From contig NZ_JAOQJC010000017.1 of NCBI RefSeq assembly GCF_025567625.1, forward strand, positions 62,001-126,000: 64,000 nucleotides of DNA, read 5' to 3'. This DNA comes from Paenibacillus sp. J5C2022 (lineage in GTDB: Bacteria; Bacillota; Bacilli; Paenibacillales; Paenibacillaceae). The translations under genes were made by a program, and so were the position numbers. This document shows positions 63,386-64,000 of the stretch, one piece after another; the first letter of the stretch is position 1, and each line of letters opens with the position of its first letter. The notes beneath the pieces were generated by a model. The model saw only the letters and a program-made list of their open reading frames with translations. It was not told where the DNA came from and made no database searches.

Positions 63386-64000
63386 ATGGAAAATGCGTTG
63401 ATGGGAATCGGGGCATGGCAGCAGGAGCTGCTTGACCCTGGCGGCGTAAGGGAGAACGGCCGCAAAAAAGGGCTTGGCAAGACAATGATCATCGACAAAG
63501 GACTGGGACTGTCCGCCTTCCGCGATCTGTTGGAAGTAAGCGGCCGCCACATCGATATGGTTAAGCTGGCGTTCGGAACGGCCGTTCTGTATGAGCCGGA
63601 CATCGTTCTCGAGAAGCTGCAGCTGGCTGCCAAGCAAGGCATCATCGTCATGCCCGGCGGCACGCTGATGGAGACGGCAATTGTGCAAGGCGCCGCTGAG
63701 CCTCTAATGGATAAGCTGTGCGCAATCGGATTTACGGGCATCGAAGTATCGGACGGCACAATATTCCTCGATCGGCTGCGGCGCACCTCGCTCATCAAGC
63801 AGGCGGTGCAGCGCGGCTTGTTCGTCGTGACCGAATACGGGAAGAAGCTGGCCGGCAGCACCATCGACGCAGATGAGCTGGCATTCACGGCCGAGTGCGA
63901 TCTTCGTGCCGGCGCACAGCTGGTCGCCGTTGAAGCGCGGGAATCCGGCACGAATATCGGCCTCTTCGATGAACAAGGCCATTGCCGCCAGGATCTGCTG
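63386..64000 (+). CDS. comA: Phosphosulfolactate synthase, 3' end outside the window
   Basis: The enzyme joins sulfite to phosphoenolpyruvate to give (R)-phospho-3-sulfolactate. The first 205 residues are visible: KTMIIDKGLGLSAFRDLLEVSG, DMVKLAFGTAVLYEPD, a KQGIIVMPGGTLMETAIVQG strand-loop and TGIEVSDGTI, all typical of the ComA (TIM-barrel) family, usually about 250 residues. In Bacillus the homologue is YitD; sulfolactate is known from Bacillus spores, which suits the sporulation-rich context. ATG follows GGGGAGA. The reading frame is open to the window edge. Confidence 0.9.
   Translation, partial: MENALMGIGAWQQELLDPGGVRENGRKKGLGKTMIIDKGLGLSAFRDLLEVSGRHIDMVKLAFGTAVLYEPDIVLEKLQLAAKQGIIVMPGGTLMETAIVQGAAEPLMDKLCAIGFTGIEVSDGTIFLDRLRRTSLIKQAVQRGLFVVTEYGKKLAGSTIDADELAFTAECDLRAGAQLVAVEARESGTNIGLFDEQGHCRQDLL

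Noticed and set aside
1..64000. CRISPR arrays, tRNA or rRNA genes, insertion sequences
   Set aside because: Gaps were read for regular spaced repeats, cloverleaf patterns and transposase motifs; none were found. The only tandem repeats are the coding repeats at 6476-7141.

Overview
The window looks like chromosome from an endospore-forming Firmicute, most likely Paenibacillaceae. The evidence is the classical Bacillales order spoIIIA-accBC-nusB-folD-xseAB-ispA-dxs-tlyA-argR-recN-spoIVB-spo0A, the block fur-yqzK-xerD-deoB-punA-dacF-spoIIA-spoVA-lysA-ppiB, and a base composition of a little over half G+C in sampled host lines. Nearly all chromosomal genes are on the minus strand.

Left edge (about 1-8.63 kb, plus strand): the late end of a prophage or phage-derived element. 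It has five consecutive tail/adhesion genes (the first cut by the window edge), then a holin and an N-acetylmuramoyl-L-alanine amidase. The tail genes are AT-rich (about one third G+C in a sampled line). They carry discoidin-like and other beta-sandwich modules, a DNRLRE-like domain, an in-register 37-residue repeat array, and unusual intergenic hairpins. The amidase already has host-like composition.

8.7-27 kb: ppiB, lysA, spoVAF, spoVAB, spoVAA, the spoIIA operon (sigF, spoIIAB, spoIIAA) with a good sigma-H promoter, dacF, nucleoside salvage (pdp, punA, deoB), xerD, yqzK, ald, fur, spoIIM, nudF, a pepT-like peptidase and lipB. Three small genes sit in the gaps: a Spo0E-like phosphatase, an MciZ-like FtsZ inhibitor with a sigma-E-type promoter, and a Prli42-like membrane miniprotein.

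27-46 kb: branched-chain 2-oxoacid dehydrogenase genes (E2, E1 beta, E1 alpha, E3) running into lipB, a DUF2627 gene, a VanZ-RDD fusion protein, a metallophosphoesterase, an oligopeptide ABC transporter (A, B, C, D, F) led by a HAD-family gene, spo0A (promoter region rich in 0A boxes), spoIVB and recN.

46-63.2 kb: argR, an unidentified anchored protein, tlyA, isoprenoid genes (dxs, ispA), exonuclease VII, folD, nusB, an Asp23/AmaP/DUF2273 cluster, accC-accB, and the complete spoIIIAA-AH operon with a sigma-E-type promoter, preceded by yqhV. A plus-strand phosphosulfolactate synthase gene runs off the right edge.

Together the host genes cover commitment to sporulation (Spo0A, Spo0E-like), the first forespore sigma factor and its switch (SpoIIAA/AB/SigF), engulfment (SpoIIM), the feeding channel (SpoIIIA), sigma-K checkpoint signalling (SpoIVB) and spore germination/core functions (SpoVA). 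Housekeeping genes lie between them. No stretch over 300 bases is without a gene. No tRNA, rRNA, CRISPR array or insertion sequence was seen.
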